A stretch of 64,000 bases of DNA, from the NCBI RefSeq assembly GCF_000939975.1, contig NZ_LK391969.1:3004600-3068599 (forward strand), written 5' to 3'. This stretch comes from Pseudomonas saudimassiliensis. GTDB lineage: Bacteria > Pseudomonadota > Gammaproteobacteria > Pseudomonadales > Pseudomonadaceae. The first letter of the stretch is position 1. Every line of letters begins with the position of its first letter. Below the pieces are notes generated by a model. That model saw nothing but the letters and a program-made list of their open reading frames with translations, was not told the origin of the DNA and did not search any database. Shown piece by piece: positions 35,159 through 47,602 of this stretch. The translations under genes and the position numbers were made by a program.

Positions 35159-38100
35159 ATGAACAGCCTGTCACGTCCCTTTATCCTGCGGCCGGTAGCC
35201 ACCTCGCTGCTGATGCTGGCCTTCCTGATTACTGGGGTCATTGCCTGGCGATTGCTGCCGGTGGCAGCGCTGCCCCAGGTCGACTATCCGATCATCCAGG
35301 TGTTCACCTTCCAGCCCGGCGCCGGGCCCAAGGTCACCGCCCGCACCATTACCGCGCCGCTGGAACGGCATCTCGGGCAGATTCCCGGACTCAAGCAGAT
35401 GTCCTCCACCAGTTCCGCCGGCGCCTCGGTGATCACCCTGCAGTTTGGCCTGGAGGTGGACCTGGGGGTGGCGGAGCAGGAGGTGCAGGCGGCCATCAAT
35501 ACTGCCGACAGCCTGCTGCCCAATGAGCTGCCGGCACCGCCGATCTATCGCAAGGTCAACCCGGCCGATGCGCCGATTCTCACCCTGGCGATCACCTCGG
35601 ATGCCATGCCGCTACCGCAGATCCACGATCTGGTGGACACGCGCATGGCGCAGAAGCTGGCCCAACTGTCCGGCGTCGGCATGGTGAGCCTGGCCGGTGG
35701 CCAACGCCCAGCGCTGCGGGTGCAGGCCAACCCGGCGGCGCTGGCGTCCCATGGCTTGAGTCTCGATGATGTGCGCGCGGCCATTGCCGCGACCAACGTC
35801 AACCAGCCCAAGGGCAGTTTCGACGGCCCGCACCGCACCACCATGCTCGACGCCAACGATCAGATCCGCTCGGTCGAGGATTACCGTCAGCTCATACTCA
35901 CCTGGCAGGATGGCGCAGCGCTGCGCCTCGGTGATGTGGCGAGCATCGTCGATGGGGCGGAGGACCGCTTCCTCGCAGCCTGGGCCGATACCCAGCCGGC
36001 GGTGCTGCTCAATGTGCAGCGCCAGCCGGGCGCCAATGTCATCGAGGTGGCGGACCGGGTCCAGGCCCTGCTGCCGCAGCTGACCGCGACGCTGCCGGCA
36101 GCGGTGGATGTGATGGTGCTCACCGACCGCACCCAGAGTATCCGCGCCTCGGTCCGGGATGTGCAGCATGAACTGCTGTTCGCCATCTTGCTGGTGGTGC
36201 TGGTGACCTTTGCCTTCCTGCGCAGTATTCCGGCGACCATCATCCCCAGTATCGCCGTGCCGCTTTCACTGGTGGGCACTTTCGGCTTCATGTACGTGAT
36301 GGATTTCTCCATCAACAACCTGACCCTGATGGCGTTGACCATCGCCACCGGCTTTGTGGTCGATGATGCCATCGTCATGCTGGAAAACATCGCCAGGCAC
36401 CGGGAGCAGGGGGCTTCGCCGCTGGAGGCGGCACTCAAGGGCGCAGCGCAGATCGGTTTTACCCTGATTTCACTGACTCTGTCGCTGATCGCGGTACTGA
36501 TCCCGCTGCTGTTCATGGGGGACCTGGTCGGCCGCCTGTTCCACGAGTTTGCCGTGACCCTGGCGGTGGCCATCGCCATCTCCCTGGTGGTGTCGCTGAC
36601 CCTGACGCCGATGATGTGCGCGCGCATGCTGCGCGAGCCGCTGGTTCACGACGAGGAGGCCGAAGGCCGCAGCCTGATGAGCCGGACCATCCGCCGCTAT
36701 GGCGAGCTGCTCGACTGGGTACTGGACCGTCAACCGTTGATGCTGTTGGTGATGCTGGCGACCATCGCGCTGACCGCACTGCTGTATCTTGCCGTGCCCA
36801 AGGGCTTTTTCCCGGTGCAGGACAGTGGCGTGATCCAGGTGGTCACCGAGGCGCCCCAGGATATCTCCTTTGGCGCCATGGGTGAGCGGCAGCAGGCATT
36901 GGCCGCCGCGCTGCTGGAGGATGCCGGGGTGGTCAGCCTGTCCTCCTTCATCGGAGTGGACGGCACCAACACCAGCCTCAACAACGGCCGCATGTTCATC
37001 AACCTGCCGCCGCACAGCGAGCGCAGCGAAACGGTTTTCGCCGTCATCGAGCGGCTCCGGGAGCGGGCGGGCGAGGTGGATGGCATCCAGGCCTGGTTCC
37101 AGCCGGTGCAGGAGCTGAGCATCGAGGACCGGGTGGCCCGCACCCAGTACCAGTTCACCCTGACCAGCCTCGACAGCGAGACCCTGGGCGAATGGGCGCC
37201 GCGCCTGGTGGACGCCCTGAGCCAGCGGCCGGAATTGTCCGATGTGGCATCGGACCTGCAACAGCGGGGCCAGGAGCTGTATCTGGAGATCGATCGTGAC
37301 GCCGCGGCCCGGCTCGGGGTAAGCGTATCGACCATTGCCGAGGTATTGCAGAACGCCTTCGGCCAGCGGCAGATTTCCACCCTGTTTACCCAGGCCAACC
37401 AGTATCGGGTGGTGCTGGAGATGGATCCGGCGCTGGCCCAGGGGCCGGACGCGTTGCGCAGCCTCTATGTGCCCACCGCGGCGGGCGGTCAAGCGCCACT
37501 GGCGACCGTGGCGCGGCTGCACCAGCGCGCCACGCCCTTGATGATCAATCATCAGGGCCAGTTCCCGATGGCGACGGTGTCCTTCAACCTGGGGCGGGAC
37601 GCCTCCCTCGGCCAGGCGGTGGCAGCGATCGAGCAAGTGCAACAGGAGCTGGCCATGCCGGCCGAGATCGAGACCCGCTTTCAGGGGGCGGCCGAAGCCT
37701 TCCAGGCCTCGCTGGCCAATAGCCTGTGGCTGATACTCGCGGCGATCCTGACCATGTACATCGTACTGGGGGTGCTCTACGAGAGCACCATCCACCCGGT
37801 CACCATTCTCTCCACACTGCCCTCGGCCACGGTCGGTGCGCTGCTGGCCCTGCTGGTCACTGGCCGGTCGCTGGACATGATCGCCGTGGTCGGGGTGGTG
37901 CTGCTCATTGGCCTGGTGAAGAAGAACGGCATCATGATGGTGGACTTTGCCCTCGAGGCCCAGCGCCACCAGGGCATGGCGCCGCGGCAGGCGATCCACC
38001 GCGCGGCCATGCTGCGTTTCCGGCCGATCCTGATGACCACGCTGGCGGCGCTGTTCGGGGCGGTGCCGTTGATGCTCGCCAGCGGCTCGGGCGCCGAGCT

Positions 38101-38245
38101 GCGCCAGCCCCTGGGGCTGGTCATGGTGGGCGGGCTGCTGGTCAGCCAGGTGCTGACGCTGTTCACCACGCCGGTGGTCTATCTGTTCTTTGACCGACTG
38201 AGCCGGCGCCGGGCAGCGGATACGGACCTGGCGAGTCAGGGTTGA
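35159..38245 (+). CDS. muxB: RND multidrug efflux transporter, first of two (MuxB/MdtB-like)
   Basis: A 1028-residue inner-membrane antiporter of the HAE-RND family with 12 membrane segments and two large periplasmic loops. The N-terminal [24 protein letters not shown] and the proton-relay region [11 protein letters not shown] (TM4, Asp pair) are intact. In the Mdt/Mux type, MuxB and MuxC form a heterotrimer. It follows muxA by 61 bases and its stop overlaps the start of muxC (ATGA). Confidence 0.88.
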   Translation: MNSLSRPFILRPVATSLLMLAFLITGVIAWRLLPVAALPQVDYPIIQVFTFQPGAGPKVTARTITAPLERHLGQIPGLKQMSSTSSAGASVITLQFGLEVDLGVAEQEVQAAINTADSLLPNELPAPPIYRKVNPADAPILTLAITSDAMPLPQIHDLVDTRMAQKLAQLSGVGMVSLAGGQRPALRVQANPAALASHGLSLDDVRAAIAATNVNQPKGSFDGPHRTTMLDANDQIRSVEDYRQLILTWQDGAALRLGDVASIVDGAEDRFLAAWADTQPAVLLNVQRQPGANVIEVADRVQALLPQLTATLPAAVDVMVLTDRTQSIRASVRDVQHELLFAILLVVLVTFAFLRSIPATIIPSIAVPLSLVGTFGFMYVMDFSINNLTLMALTIATGFVVDDAIVMLENIARHREQGASPLEAALKGAAQIGFTLISLTLSLIAVLIPLLFMGDLVGRLFHEFAVTLAVAIAISLVVSLTLTPMMCARMLREPLVHDEEAEGRSLMSRTIRRYGELLDWVLDRQPLMLLVMLATIALTALLYLAVPKGFFPVQDSGVIQVVTEAPQDISFGAMGERQQALAAALLEDAGVVSLSSFIGVDGTNTSLNNGRMFINLPPHSERSETVFAVIERLRERAGEVDGIQAWFQPVQELSIEDRVARTQYQFTLTSLDSETLGEWAPRLVDALSQRPELSDVASDLQQRGQELYLEIDRDAAARLGVSVSTIAEVLQNAFGQRQISTLFTQANQYRVVLEMDPALAQGPDALRSLYVPTAAGGQAPLATVARLHQRATPLMINHQGQFPMATVSFNLGRDASLGQAVAAIEQVQQELAMPAEIETRFQGAAEAFQASLANSLWLILAAILTMYIVLGVLYESTIHPVTILSTLPSATVGALLALLVTGRSLDMIAVVGVVLLIGLVKKNGIMMVDFALEAQRHQGMAPRQAIHRAAMLRFRPILMTTLAALFGAVPLMLASGSGAELRQPLGLVMVGGLLVSQVLTLFTTPVVYLFFDRLSRRRAADTDLASQG

Positions 38246-41200
38246 TGAATCCCGCGCAGCTGTTCGTCAGTCGCCCCATCGCCAGTTGCCTGCTGGCCCT
38301 GGCGTTGTTGGCGTGCGGTTTGCTGACCTGGCGGCTGCTGCCGGTGGCGCCGCTGCCGGAGGTGGATTTCCCGGTAATCACCGTCACCGCCAACCTGCCC
38401 GGCGCCAGCCCGGAAAGCATGGCGACGACCGTCGCCACCCCGTTGGAGCGCGCCCTGGGCAGTATTTCCGGCGTGGTCGCCATCACCTCCAGCAGCAACC
38501 AGGGCTCGACCCAGATCATGCTGCAGTTCGAGCTGGACCGAAATATCGACGAGGCGGCCCGGGAAGTGCAGGCGGCGATCAATACGGTGCGCGGCGAATT
38601 GCCCGCCGGCATGCCCGGCAACCCCGAGTACCGCAAGGTCAACCCGTCCCAGGCACCTATCATGGCCCTGGCCCTCAGCTCCGCCAACCTGGACTCCAGC
38701 GCGCTCTACGACGCGGCCTCGACCATCCTGGCGCAGAAACTGGCGCAGATCACCGGGGTGGGCGAGGTCACGGTCACCGGTGCCTCGTTGCCCGCCGTGC
38801 GCGTGCAGCTGGACCCCGGCGCCCTACTGCACAACGGCATCGCCCTGGATGAGGTACGCAACGCCATTACCCAGAGCACCGCGCTGTATCCCCTGGGCTT
38901 TGTCGAGGAGGACCGGCACCGCTGGCGGGTGGGCATCAGCGATTCCCTGCGCACCGCGGAGCAGTACCGCCAACTGGTGATCCGCCATGACAATGGCGCG
39001 GTAGTCAGACTCGGTGACCTGGCCAAGGTCAGCGACTCGGTGGAGAACCGCTACACCAGCGGTTTTCACAACGACCGGCCGGCGGTGATCCTGATGGTCA
39101 GCCGTCAGAGCGGCGCCAACATAGTACGCACCATCGATGCCATCCACGAACAGTTACCGCAACTGCAGGCACTGATGCCGACCGACAGCGAACTGGTCGT
39201 GGTGATGGACCGCTCACCGGTGATCCGCGCGACCCTCAACGAAGCCCAGTTCACCCTGGTCCTGGCGTCGCTGCTGGTGGTACTGGTGGTCTGGCTGTTT
39301 CTCGGCAGTGCCCGCACCGCGCTGATCCCCTCGGTGGCGCTGCCGGTATCGCTGGTGGGCAGCTTCGTGGTGATGTATTTCTACGGTTTTTCCCTGAACA
39401 ACCTGTCGCTGATGGCGCTGATCGTCGCCGCCGGCCTGGTGGTGGATGACGCCATCGTGGTGCTGGAGAACGTCGAGCGGCATATCGAGGACGGGCTGAC
39501 GCCCTTCCAGGCGGCCCTGCAAGGCACCCGGGAGGTGGGCTTCACGCTGCTGGCGATGAACGTGGCGCTGGTGGTGGTGTTCGTCTCGATCCTGTTCATG
39601 GGCGGGGTGGTCGAGCGGCTGTTCCGCGAGTTCTCCATTACCCTGGCGGCGGCCATGCTGATCTCCCTGCTGGTGTCTCTGACCCTGACGCCGAGCCTGT
39701 GTGCCCTGTGTCTCAAGGGACGGGCGCAGAAGGCCCCTACTGCACTGGCCCGGTACAGCGACAGCCTGTTCGGCTCCCTGCGTGACGGCTACCGGGACAG
39801 CCTGGACTGGGCGCTGCGCCATGGCGTGCTGGTGCTGTTGGCGCTGACAGCGGTCATCGCCTGCAACGTCTGGCTGTACGTCAGCATCACCAAGGAAACC
39901 CTGCCGCAACAGGACACTGGCCAGATCCGGGGCTTTGTCCGCGGGGATGATGGCTTCTCCTTCCAGGTCATGCAGCCGAAGATCGAAGCCTACCGGCAGT
40001 ACATCCTCACCGACCCGGCGGTGCAGGACCTGACCGGCACCAGCGGGGGTGCCGGTGGCACCACCAACGCCCAGCTGTCGATCAACCTCAAGCCGCTGGA
40101 AGAGCGGGGCGTATCGGCGCAACAGGTGATCGAGCGGCTCAGAGAAAACGCCCCGCAGATCCCCGGCGCGATCATGTTCCTCATGGTCGACCAGGATATC
40201 TACCTCGGTTCACCGTTCCGCCGCAGCGAGCATGAAGTGGTGTTGCGCTCCGATTCGCTGGAGGCATTGAAGCTCTGGTCGCGGCGGGTATCCGAGGCCA
40301 TGCAGCAGCTGCCCGAGCTGGTGGATGTGGATGCCGCCGGGGGTGAGGAGACGCGCCAGGTGATGCTCGATATCGACCGCGAGGCGGCCCGCCGCCTGGG
40401 CGTGGATATGGCCACCATCGCCTCGGTGCTCAACAACTCCTTTTCCCAGCGCCAGGTCGCCACCCTCTACGACGAGTTGAACCAGTATCGGGTGGTCATG
40501 GAACTCGATCCTCGGTTCACCGCGGATCCGGCGGTGCTGGGGCAGATCGAGATGATCACCGACACGGGGACGCGCGTGCCGCTGTCGGCCTTTGCCAGCT
40601 GGGACTACGGCATGGCCAGCGACCGGGTGCGCCATGACGGCCAGTTTGCTTCGGTCGGGGTCGGCTACGCACTGGCACCGGGTGTAACCGCCCTGGAGGC
40701 GGAGCAGGCGATCGAGCGCATGCTCGCGGAGATCATGCTGCCCACCAGCGTCCATACGGTGCCGGCCTCATCCAGCAACCCGGACTTCAGCGTCAACCTC
40801 AGCCAGCCATGGCTACTGCTGTGGGTAGTATTGGCGGTGTACCTGGTGCTGGGCGTGCTCTATGAAAGCACCCTGCACCCGCTGACCATTCTCTCGACCC
40901 TGCCATCGGCGGGCGTCGGCGCGCTGCTGGCGTTGAATCTGAGCAACACCAATTTCAGCCTGATCGCGCTGCTGGGGCTGTTTCTGCTGATCGGCGTGGT
41001 AATGAAGAACGCCATCATGATGATCGACTTCGCCCTGGATGCGCAGCGGCGGGGCGGCCTGCTGCCGGCGGCAGCGATTCGCCGGGCGGCGCTGCTGCGC
41101 CTGCGACCGATCCTGATGACCAACCTGGCCGGCCTGCTGGGTGCAGTGCCGCTGGTGCTGGGCTTCGGCGAGGGCGCCGAAATGCGCAGGCCGCTGGGCA

Positions 41201-41343
41201 TCACCATCATCGGTGGGCTGGCAGTCAGCCAGCTGCTGACCCTGTATACCACCCCCGTCATCTATCTTTACCTGGAGCGCCTGCGTCAGCGGGTGCTGCG
41301 TAAACCGGAGCAACCGGTCGAATCAGTGAACCCATCGCCATGA
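38242..41343 (+). CDS. muxC: RND multidrug efflux transporter, second of two (MuxC/MdtC-like)
   Basis: A 1033-residue paralogue of the preceding transporter, same topology. [20 protein letters not shown] at the N-terminus and [16 protein letters not shown] in TM4 are intact. It would be the partner that completes the heterotrimeric pump. Both junctions, with muxB before it and the outer-membrane channel gene after it, are ATGA overlaps, showing tight translational coupling. Confidence 0.88.
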   Translation: MMNPAQLFVSRPIASCLLALALLACGLLTWRLLPVAPLPEVDFPVITVTANLPGASPESMATTVATPLERALGSISGVVAITSSSNQGSTQIMLQFELDRNIDEAAREVQAAINTVRGELPAGMPGNPEYRKVNPSQAPIMALALSSANLDSSALYDAASTILAQKLAQITGVGEVTVTGASLPAVRVQLDPGALLHNGIALDEVRNAITQSTALYPLGFVEEDRHRWRVGISDSLRTAEQYRQLVIRHDNGAVVRLGDLAKVSDSVENRYTSGFHNDRPAVILMVSRQSGANIVRTIDAIHEQLPQLQALMPTDSELVVVMDRSPVIRATLNEAQFTLVLASLLVVLVVWLFLGSARTALIPSVALPVSLVGSFVVMYFYGFSLNNLSLMALIVAAGLVVDDAIVVLENVERHIEDGLTPFQAALQGTREVGFTLLAMNVALVVVFVSILFMGGVVERLFREFSITLAAAMLISLLVSLTLTPSLCALCLKGRAQKAPTALARYSDSLFGSLRDGYRDSLDWALRHGVLVLLALTAVIACNVWLYVSITKETLPQQDTGQIRGFVRGDDGFSFQVMQPKIEAYRQYILTDPAVQDLTGTSGGAGGTTNAQLSINLKPLEERGVSAQQVIERLRENAPQIPGAIMFLMVDQDIYLGSPFRRSEHEVVLRSDSLEALKLWSRRVSEAMQQLPELVDVDAAGGEETRQVMLDIDREAARRLGVDMATIASVLNNSFSQRQVATLYDELNQYRVVMELDPRFTADPAVLGQIEMITDTGTRVPLSAFASWDYGMASDRVRHDGQFASVGVGYALAPGVTALEAEQAIERMLAEIMLPTSVHTVPASSSNPDFSVNLSQPWLLLWVVLAVYLVLGVLYESTLHPLTILSTLPSAGVGALLALNLSNTNFSLIALLGLFLLIGVVMKNAIMMIDFALDAQRRGGLLPAAAIRRAALLRLRPILMTNLAGLLGAVPLVLGFGEGAEMRRPLGITIIGGLAVSQLLTLYTTPVIYLYLERLRQRVLRKPEQPVESVNPSP

Positions 41344-42764
41344 AAATATCTTCCCTGTCCATTCCGCTGCTTGCCGTCCTCCTTTCCGCCTGCACCCTAG
41401 GGCCGGACTATGTCCAGCCCGACGCGGTGAATACCAGCACCGTCCGGCACCAGGACGGTTGGCGACCGGTACCGGCACAGAGCTGGGCAGCCAGCGGCGC
41501 CTGGTGGCTGGCCTTCGCAGATGACCGCCTGACCGCCCTGGTGGAGCAGAGCATCCAGGCGAACCAGACCCTGGCCCAGGCCGAGGCCCGCTATCGCGCC
41601 GCCGAAGCCCAGTGGCGTCTCACCCGCGGCGGGCTGAGCCCCCAGGTGGGTGCCAGTGTCGGCGGCAGCCGCAGCGGCGGCAGTGGCGATACCGGCCGCA
41701 ACGCCGCCGAACAGTACGACGCCCGCCTGCAGATCGGCTGGGCGCCCGATCTCTGGGGCCGAGTGCGCCGGGAGATCGAGGCCGACCGCGCCGGGCTGCA
41801 GGCCAGCGCCGCGGATCTGGCTGCCGCCCGGCTAGCGGTGCAGGTAGCGGTGGCCAACGCCTATATCAATCTCCGTGCGCTGGATCGGCAACAGGAGATT
41901 CTCAACGAGACCATGGCCACCTTCGATCGCTCCACGAGCCTAACCCGCAACCAGTATGAAGCCGGGATCGTGTCCCGCTCCGATGTCATCCAAGCCGAGA
42001 CCCAGCGCCAGTCGCTTCGAACCGAGATGTACGACCTTGAGGCCGCCCGCGCGCGGGAGCAGAATGCCCTCGCTGCGCTCCTCGGAGTGGCACCTGCCGA
42101 GCTCGTGCTGGAGGCGCAAAGCGGACAGCTACCAGCGGTGCCGGTGCTGCCACAAAGCCTGCCAGCCGTGCTGATCGCCCGCCGGCCCGATGTGGTGGTG
42201 GCCGAGCGACAGGTCGCCGCCGCCAACGCACGGATCGGCGTCGCCCAGACCGCCTGGCTGCCGGACCTGACGCTGGACCTCTGGGGCGGCGTGCAGAGCG
42301 ACAGTTTCAGTGGTCTGTTCGACGCCCCGGCCCGGGTCTGGTCACTGGGCCCGAGCCTGGCCCTGACGCTGTTCGATGGCGGCCAGCGGGCGGCGACCCG
42401 GGATCTGGCGGTGGCCCAATACGATGAGCAGGCGGCCTTCTATCGCCAGACGGTACTCGACAGCCTGCAGGAGCTGGAAGACGCCCTGGCGACCCTGCAG
42501 ATTCTTGCCGAGAAGACCCAGCAGCAGGAAGCGCTGCTGGAACTGGCGCTGGAGAACGAGCGGGTTATCACCAATCGCTACCGGGCCGGACAGGTATCCT
42601 TCCTGGAAGTGGCGACAGCGCAGGACATTACCTTGAGCACCCGGCGGGTGGCGGTGGATCTTCAGGCCGAGCGCTTGGCGGCTACCGTGCAGTTGGCCGC
42701 AATCATCGGCGGCGGGTGGGATCTGGAGGACCCGGTCATCCAGTCGGTGACGGGCGAACAATGA
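41340..42764 (+). CDS. opmB: Outer-membrane efflux channel (OpmB/OprM-type, NodT family lipoprotein)
   Basis: A 474-residue TolC-like channel. A lipoprotein signal peptide ends in LLSAC, so the mature N-terminal Cys is lipidated. The two outer-membrane-factor repeats follow, each with long helices (for example ALVEQSIQANQTLAQAEARY and ALENERVITNRYRAGQVSF). The GVAPAELVLEAQSGQLP and RRPDVVVAERQVAAANARIG segments are typical of the OprM branch. It is the last gene of the pump operon. Confidence 0.87.
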   Translation: MKISSLSIPLLAVLLSACTLGPDYVQPDAVNTSTVRHQDGWRPVPAQSWAASGAWWLAFADDRLTALVEQSIQANQTLAQAEARYRAAEAQWRLTRGGLSPQVGASVGGSRSGGSGDTGRNAAEQYDARLQIGWAPDLWGRVRREIEADRAGLQASAADLAAARLAVQVAVANAYINLRALDRQQEILNETMATFDRSTSLTRNQYEAGIVSRSDVIQAETQRQSLRTEMYDLEAARAREQNALAALLGVAPAELVLEAQSGQLPAVPVLPQSLPAVLIARRPDVVVAERQVAAANARIGVAQTAWLPDLTLDLWGGVQSDSFSGLFDAPARVWSLGPSLALTLFDGGQRAATRDLAVAQYDEQAAFYRQTVLDSLQELEDALATLQILAEKTQQQEALLELALENERVITNRYRAGQVSFLEVATAQDITLSTRRVAVDLQAERLAATVQLAAIIGGGWDLEDPVIQSVTGEQ

Positions 42765-42855
42765 AGGATGTTTGCTGACTACAACAATCGCAGATGGGGC
42801 AGGGAAGACAGTTGTTAAGGGGTTCTAAACCCTCAGCGGCATAGGAGGAGCAGGA

Positions 42856-42962
42856 CAGGTTGGTCATCAGGGTTGTGCCGACCGTCGGTTGCCAGGGATG
42901 GCAGCCGCGAGCCCCCAGGGACGGGTTCACGGCGTGTCGGCACGGCCCTGATGATCAACCTG
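42856..42962. repeat. Palindromic element C (opmB-fabI gap)
   Basis: Outer arms at 42856-42882 and 42936-42962 match in 24 of 27 inverted positions, but differ from the arms of elements A and B. Inside is the hairpin TGCCA-GGGA-TGGCA (42890-42903) and a CCCAGGGACGGG segment (42914-42925). It occupies most of the 275-base gap between two converging genes, the same setting as elements A and B. The inner CAGGGAYGG core is shared. Confidence 0.75.
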
Positions 42963-43039
42963 TTCCTCGCAGGAAGGTCGCGCCTCCCAGCCGTCAGGTC
43001 CGCCCCGCCAGAAGCATCCGACAGGGCGACTGCTACAGG

Positions 43040-43840
43040 TTATTCCTGATCGATGCTACCCATGGCCGTGATGTTGAAACCACCGTCCACGTAGAGAATC
43101 TCACCGGAAATGCCCGAAGCCAGGTCGGAGGAGAGGAACGCGCCGGCGTTACCGACTTCCTCGATGGTCACGTTGCGGCGCAGCGGGGTGCGGGCCTCAT
43201 TGTAGGCCAGCATCTTGCGGAAGCTCTTGATGCCCGAGGCCGCCAGGGTACGGATCGGACCGGCGGAAATGGCATTCACACGGATGCCGTCTTCGCCCAG
43301 GCTGTTGGCCAGGTAGCGCACACCGGCTTCCAGGCTGGCCTTGGCCATGCCCATGACGTTGTAGTTGGGCATGGTGCGCACCGCGCCTAGATAGGTCAGG
43401 GTCAGCAGGTTACCGTTGCGCTGCTTGAGCATCTCGCGGCCGGCCTTGGCCAGGGCGATGAAGCTGTAGGCGCTGATATCGTGGGCAATCTTGAAGCCGT
43501 CGCGGGTGGTCACCTCGGTGAAGTCGCCATCCAACTGGTCGCCCGGTGCAAAGCCCACCGAGTGAACGATGCAATCGATACCGTCGGGCCACTTCTTGCT
43601 CAGCTCGGCGAACACCTGCTCGATCTGCGCATCATCGGCGACATCACAGGGGAAACACATATCGGCACTGGAGCCCCAATCGCTGGCGAAACCTTCAACG
43701 CGGCCCTTGAGCTTGTCGTTCTGGTAGGTGAAGGCCAGTTCAGCGCCCTCACGGTGCATCGCTGCGGCAATGCCCGAAGCGATGGACAGTTTGCTGGCGA
43801 CGCCAACGATGAGTACGCGTTTTCCGCTTAGAAATCCCAT
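43040..43840 (-). CDS. fabI: Enoyl-ACP reductase (NADH) FabI
   Basis: A 266-residue enzyme reducing enoyl-ACP in the last step of the fatty-acid elongation cycle, the triclosan target. The divergent SDR cofactor site [13 protein letters not shown] and active-site Tyr160/Lys167 (Y-x6-K, in [12 protein letters not shown]) with Tyr150 are intact. It differs from the P. aeruginosa protein only in scattered positions by eye. ATG at 43840 (MGFLSGKR) is chosen for homology; CAGGAA lies 8 bases upstream. It is the last gene of the mltD-npp series on the minus strand. Confidence 0.96.
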   Translation of the reverse strand: MGFLSGKRVLIVGVASKLSIASGIAAAMHREGAELAFTYQNDKLKGRVEGFASDWGSSADMCFPCDVADDAQIEQVFAELSKKWPDGIDCIVHSVGFAPGDQLDGDFTEVTTRDGFKIAHDISAYSFIALAKAGREMLKQRNGNLLTLTYLGAVRTMPNYNVMGMAKASLEAGVRYLANSLGEDGIRVNAISAGPIRTLAASGIKSFRKMLAYNEARTPLRRNVTIEEVGNAGAFLSSDLASGISGEILYVDGGFNITAMGSIDQE

Positions 43841-43866
43841 GTTCATTTCCTGTTTTGCAAAGGGCC

Positions 43867-45492
43867 TCACACCGAGGCCGACTTAACGGATACCGGGTGA
43901 GCGAAGGCCGCCTCGAGCAGCTGACGGGTATAGTCATGCTGCGGTGAGGCGAAAATCTGCTCGGCCGGTCCCTGTTCTACGATTTCACCCCGGCGTATGA
44001 CCATCAGTTGGTGACTGAGGGCCCTGACCACCGCCAGGTCGTGGCTGATAAACAGATAACTCAGATTGTGCTTGCGCTGCAGTTCGCGCAACAACTCGAC
44101 CACCTGGCTCTGCACCGTCCGGTCCAGCGCCGAGGTCGGCTCGTCCAGCAGAATCAGCGACGGCTTCAGTACCAGCGCCCGGGCAATGGCGATGCGCTGG
44201 CGCTGGCCGCCGGAAAACTCATGCGGATAGCGATGCCGCGCATCCGGATCCAGGCCTACTTCCTGCATCGCCTGGATCACCATCTGCTCGCGCTCCGCCA
44301 CCGTACCGATCTGGTGGATCTCCAGGCCTTCGCTGATGATCTGCGCAATCGACATGCGCGGACTCAGGCTGCCGAAGGGGTCCTGGAACACCACCTGGAA
44401 CTGTCGTCGGACCGGACGAACCGCCCGCTGGTCGAGGCCATCCAGCCGCTGACCGTTGCATTCTATCAGGCCCTGGCTGTCCGTGAGGCGTAGCAGGGCC
44501 ATACCGAGGGTCGTCTTGCCCGAGCCGCTTTCACCGACGATCCCCAGCGTCTGCCCCCGTTGCAGGCTGAAACTGGCGTCCGTGACCGCCTTTACATGAT
44601 CCACGGTACGCTTGAAAACGCCCTGGCGGATCGGAAACCACACCCGCAACTGCTCGGCGCGCATCACCACCGGCGCCGCCGGATCGGCCGGCACCGGCTC
44701 CCCCGACGGGTCCGCCGCCAGCAACTGGCGGGTATATTCATGCTGGGGGCGGGCAAAGAGTTCTGCACAATCGTTCTCTTCGACGACCTGACCCTGGTAC
44801 ATGACACATACCCGGTGGGCTATTTTGCGCACCAGGTTCAGATCGTGGCTGATCAGCAGCAGGGCCATGCCCAATTTGCGCTGCAGGGACTTGAGCAGTT
44901 CGAGGATCTTCAGCTGAACCGTCACATCCAGCGCCGTGGTGGGCTCATCGGCGATCAGCAGCTCCGGCTCGTTGGCCAGCGCCATGGCAATCATCACCCG
45001 CTGGCGTTGCCCGCCGGACAACTCATGGGGATAGGCCTTCAGGCGGCTGGCCGGATCGGGGATGCCGACCAGCTCCAGCAACTCCAGGGTGCGCGCGCGG
45101 GCAGCTTTCTTGTCGAGCCCCTTGTGCAGGAATAGCACCTCGTTGATCTGCCGCTCCACCGTATGCAGCGGATTCAGTGAGCTCATCGGCTCCTGGAAGA
45201 TCATCGAGATACGGTTGCCGCGGACCTTGCGTAGCTGTTTTTCCGGTGCGTTGAGCAGGTCCTGGCCCTGGTAGAGAATGCGGCCGCTGGGATGCCGGGC
45301 CTGGGGGTAGGGCAGCAGGCGCAGGATCGAATGGGCCGTTACCGACTTGCCCGAGCCGCTTTCCCCGACCAGGGCCAGGGTTTCGCCGGGGCGGATATCA
45401 AAGCTCACGCCGCGCACGGCCTGGATTTCCTGGTGCTCGCTGGCAAAGGCCACGCTGAGATTGTCGATCCGTATCAATGGCTGGTCGGTCAT
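43867..45492 (-). CDS. yejF: ABC transporter ATP-binding protein YejF/NppD (two ATPase domains)
   Basis: A 541-residue fusion of two Opp-type ATPase domains in one chain. Walker A is GESGSGKSV in the first and GESGSGKTT in the second; the signatures LSGGQRQRV and FSGGQRQRI and Walker B DEPTTALD and DEPTSALD are intact. It energises import of peptides, microcin C-like compounds and, in P. aeruginosa (NppA1A2BCD), nucleoside-peptide antibiotics. It follows yejE by a single base; ATG at 45492 has CGAGGAAA upstream. Confidence 0.94.
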   Translation of the reverse strand: MTDQPLIRIDNLSVAFASEHQEIQAVRGVSFDIRPGETLALVGESGSGKSVTAHSILRLLPYPQARHPSGRILYQGQDLLNAPEKQLRKVRGNRISMIFQEPMSSLNPLHTVERQINEVLFLHKGLDKKAARARTLELLELVGIPDPASRLKAYPHELSGGQRQRVMIAMALANEPELLIADEPTTALDVTVQLKILELLKSLQRKLGMALLLISHDLNLVRKIAHRVCVMYQGQVVEENDCAELFARPQHEYTRQLLAADPSGEPVPADPAAPVVMRAEQLRVWFPIRQGVFKRTVDHVKAVTDASFSLQRGQTLGIVGESGSGKTTLGMALLRLTDSQGLIECNGQRLDGLDQRAVRPVRRQFQVVFQDPFGSLSPRMSIAQIISEGLEIHQIGTVAEREQMVIQAMQEVGLDPDARHRYPHEFSGGQRQRIAIARALVLKPSLILLDEPTSALDRTVQSQVVELLRELQRKHNLSYLFISHDLAVVRALSHQLMVIRRGEIVEQGPAEQIFASPQHDYTRQLLEAAFAHPVSVKSASV

Positions 45493-45493
45493 G

Positions 45494-46522
45494 TCATTTC
45501 CTCGGGTCGAAGGCATCGCGCAGGGCTTCGCCGATAAATACCAGCAGCGACAGCATCACCGACAACACCACGAAGGCAGTAAGCCCCAGCCAGGGCGCCT
45601 GCAGGTTGGCCTTGCCCTGGGCAATCAGCTCGCCCAGCGAAGGTGAGCCGGGTGGCAGGCCGAAGCCGAGAAAGTCCAGCGACGTCAGGGTAATGACCCC
45701 GCCGGTGAGGATAAAGGGGAAGAAGGTCAGGGTGGCGACCATGGCGTTGGGCAGGATATGGCGGAACATAATGGTGCCGTTACCCGCGCCCAGGGCGCGC
45801 GCGGCCCGCACGTATTCCAGGTTACGCCCGCGCAGGAACTCGGCGCGCACGACATCCACCAGCGCCATCCAGGAAAACAGCAGCATGATTCCCAGCAACC
45901 ACCAGAAGTTCGGCTGCACGAAACTGGCCAGGATGATCAGCAGGTAGAGCACCGGCAGTCCCGACCAGACCTCAATGAAGCGCTGGCCGAAAAGGTCGAT
46001 CCGGCCACCATAGAACCCCTGGATGGCCCCGGCCACGACACCGATGATCGAGCTGAGAATGGTCAGCGTCAGGGCGAACAGCACCGAGATGCGAAAGCCG
46101 TAGATAACCCGCGACATGACATCCCGCGCCTGGTCATCGGTACCCAGCCAGTTATCCGCCGAGGGCGGCGCCGGCGCCGGCACCTGCAGGTCATAGTTGA
46201 TGGTGTCGTAGTAGTAGGGGATCGGCGGCCACAGCATCCAGCCGCCGGCGTCCTCGATCAGCTCGCGTACGTAGGGGCTACGGTAGTCGGCCTCGATGGG
46301 AAACTCGCCGCCGAACTCGGTTTCCGCGTAGCGCTTGAACACCGGAGCATACAGCTCGTCCTGGTAGCTCAGCAGCAGCGGCTTGTCATTGGCCAGGAAC
46401 TCGGCGCCCAGGCTGAGCACGAACAGCACCAGGAAGATATACAGCGACCACCAGCCCCGGCGGTTGGCCCGGAAGCGGGCGAAGCGGCGGCGGTTGAGGG
46501 GCGACAACTGAAAACGCGGCAT
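45494..46522 (-). CDS. yejE: ABC transporter permease YejE/NppC
   Basis: A 342-residue inner-membrane permease of the oligopeptide/microcin C type. A first membrane segment near residues 25-45 is followed by a large periplasmic loop and then five more segments, with the EAA loop at EYVRAARALGAGNGTIMFRHILPN. It pairs with YejB and the double ATPase YejF. The start codon lies 3 bases after the yejB stop, consistent with one operon. Confidence 0.94.
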   Translation of the reverse strand: MPRFQLSPLNRRRFARFRANRRGWWSLYIFLVLFVLSLGAEFLANDKPLLLSYQDELYAPVFKRYAETEFGGEFPIEADYRSPYVRELIEDAGGWMLWPPIPYYYDTINYDLQVPAPAPPSADNWLGTDDQARDVMSRVIYGFRISVLFALTLTILSSIIGVVAGAIQGFYGGRIDLFGQRFIEVWSGLPVLYLLIILASFVQPNFWWLLGIMLLFSWMALVDVVRAEFLRGRNLEYVRAARALGAGNGTIMFRHILPNAMVATLTFFPFILTGGVITLTSLDFLGFGLPPGSPSLGELIAQGKANLQAPWLGLTAFVVLSVMLSLLVFIGEALRDAFDPRK

Positions 46523-46525
46523 CGC

Positions 46526-47599
46526 TCAACCCTCCCGGCTTTCGAAGTCGATGCGCGGATCGACCAGGGTGTAGGCGATATCGCCGATCAGTTTTACCAC
46601 CAGACCGAGCAGGGTAAAGATGTACAAGGTCCCGAACATCAGGGGGTAGTCCCGGTTGATGGCCGCCTCGAAGCCCAGCAGGCCAAGGCCGTCGAGGGAG
46701 AAGATCACCTCGATCAGCAGGGCGCCGGTAAAGAACACGCTGATCAGCGCCGAGGGGAAGCCGGCGATGATCAGCAGCATGGCGTTACGGAATACGTGGC
46801 CGTACAGCACCCGGTTCTCCGACAGGCCCTTGGCCCGGGCGGTGGTCACGTACTGCTTGCCGATCTCGTCCAGGAAGCAGTTCTTGGTCAGCATGGTCAG
46901 GGTCGCGAAGCTGCCCACCACCATGGCGGAGATCGGCAGCACCAGATGCCAGAGGTAGTCGGTGATCTTGCCCCAGGTATCCAGTTCCTCCCAGTTGTTG
47001 GAGGTCAGCCCGCGCAGGGGGAACCAGTCGAAATAGCTGCCACCGGCGAACAGCACGATCAGCAGGATCGCCAGCAGGAAGCCGGGGATGGCGTAGCCGA
47101 CAATGATCAGCGAACTGGTCCAGACATCGAAGGCCGAGCCGTGGCGGATGGCCTTGCGAATCCCCAGCGGGATCGAGATCAGGTAGGTCAGCAGGGTGGT
47201 CCACAGCCCCAGGGAAATGGACACCGGCATCTTCTCGATGATCAGGTCGATGACGCTGGCATCACGGAAGAAGCTGTCGCCGAAGTCGAAGGTCATGTAG
47301 CCCTTGATCATCAGCCAGAAACGCTCATGGGCCGGCTTGTCGAAGCCGTACATGCGCTCGATCTCGGCGATGATTTCCGGATCCAGGCCCTGGGCGCCGC
47401 GGTAGTTTCCGCCGCTGGAAACTTCCCCCTGGACACTGCCGCCGATGCGGCTGGTGGCCCCTTCAAAGCCTTCCAGGTTGGCGATCATCTGCTCTACCGG
47501 GCCGCCCGGCGCGGCCTGGATGATCAGGAAGTTGATCAGCAGAATGCCGAACAGGGTAGGGATGATCAGCAGCAGGCGCCGAATGATGTAAGCGAGCAT
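46526..47599 (-). CDS. yejB: ABC transporter permease YejB/NppB
   Basis: A 357-residue inner-membrane permease. It starts with the first membrane segment typical of the DppB/OppB group ([20 protein letters not shown]) and has six segments in all. The EAA loop is [23 protein letters not shown]. The central extra domain (residues 40-130) is characteristic of YejB. It lies 3 bases after the upstream binding-protein gene. Confidence 0.94.
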   Translation of the reverse strand: MLAYIIRRLLLIIPTLFGILLINFLIIQAAPGGPVEQMIANLEGFEGATSRIGGSVQGEVSSGGNYRGAQGLDPEIIAEIERMYGFDKPAHERFWLMIKGYMTFDFGDSFFRDASVIDLIIEKMPVSISLGLWTTLLTYLISIPLGIRKAIRHGSAFDVWTSSLIIVGYAIPGFLLAILLIVLFAGGSYFDWFPLRGLTSNNWEELDTWGKITDYLWHLVLPISAMVVGSFATLTMLTKNCFLDEIGKQYVTTARAKGLSENRVLYGHVFRNAMLLIIAGFPSALISVFFTGALLIEVIFSLDGLGLLGFEAAINRDYPLMFGTLYIFTLLGLVVKLIGDIAYTLVDPRIDFESREG

Positions 47600-47602
47600 G
47601 GA

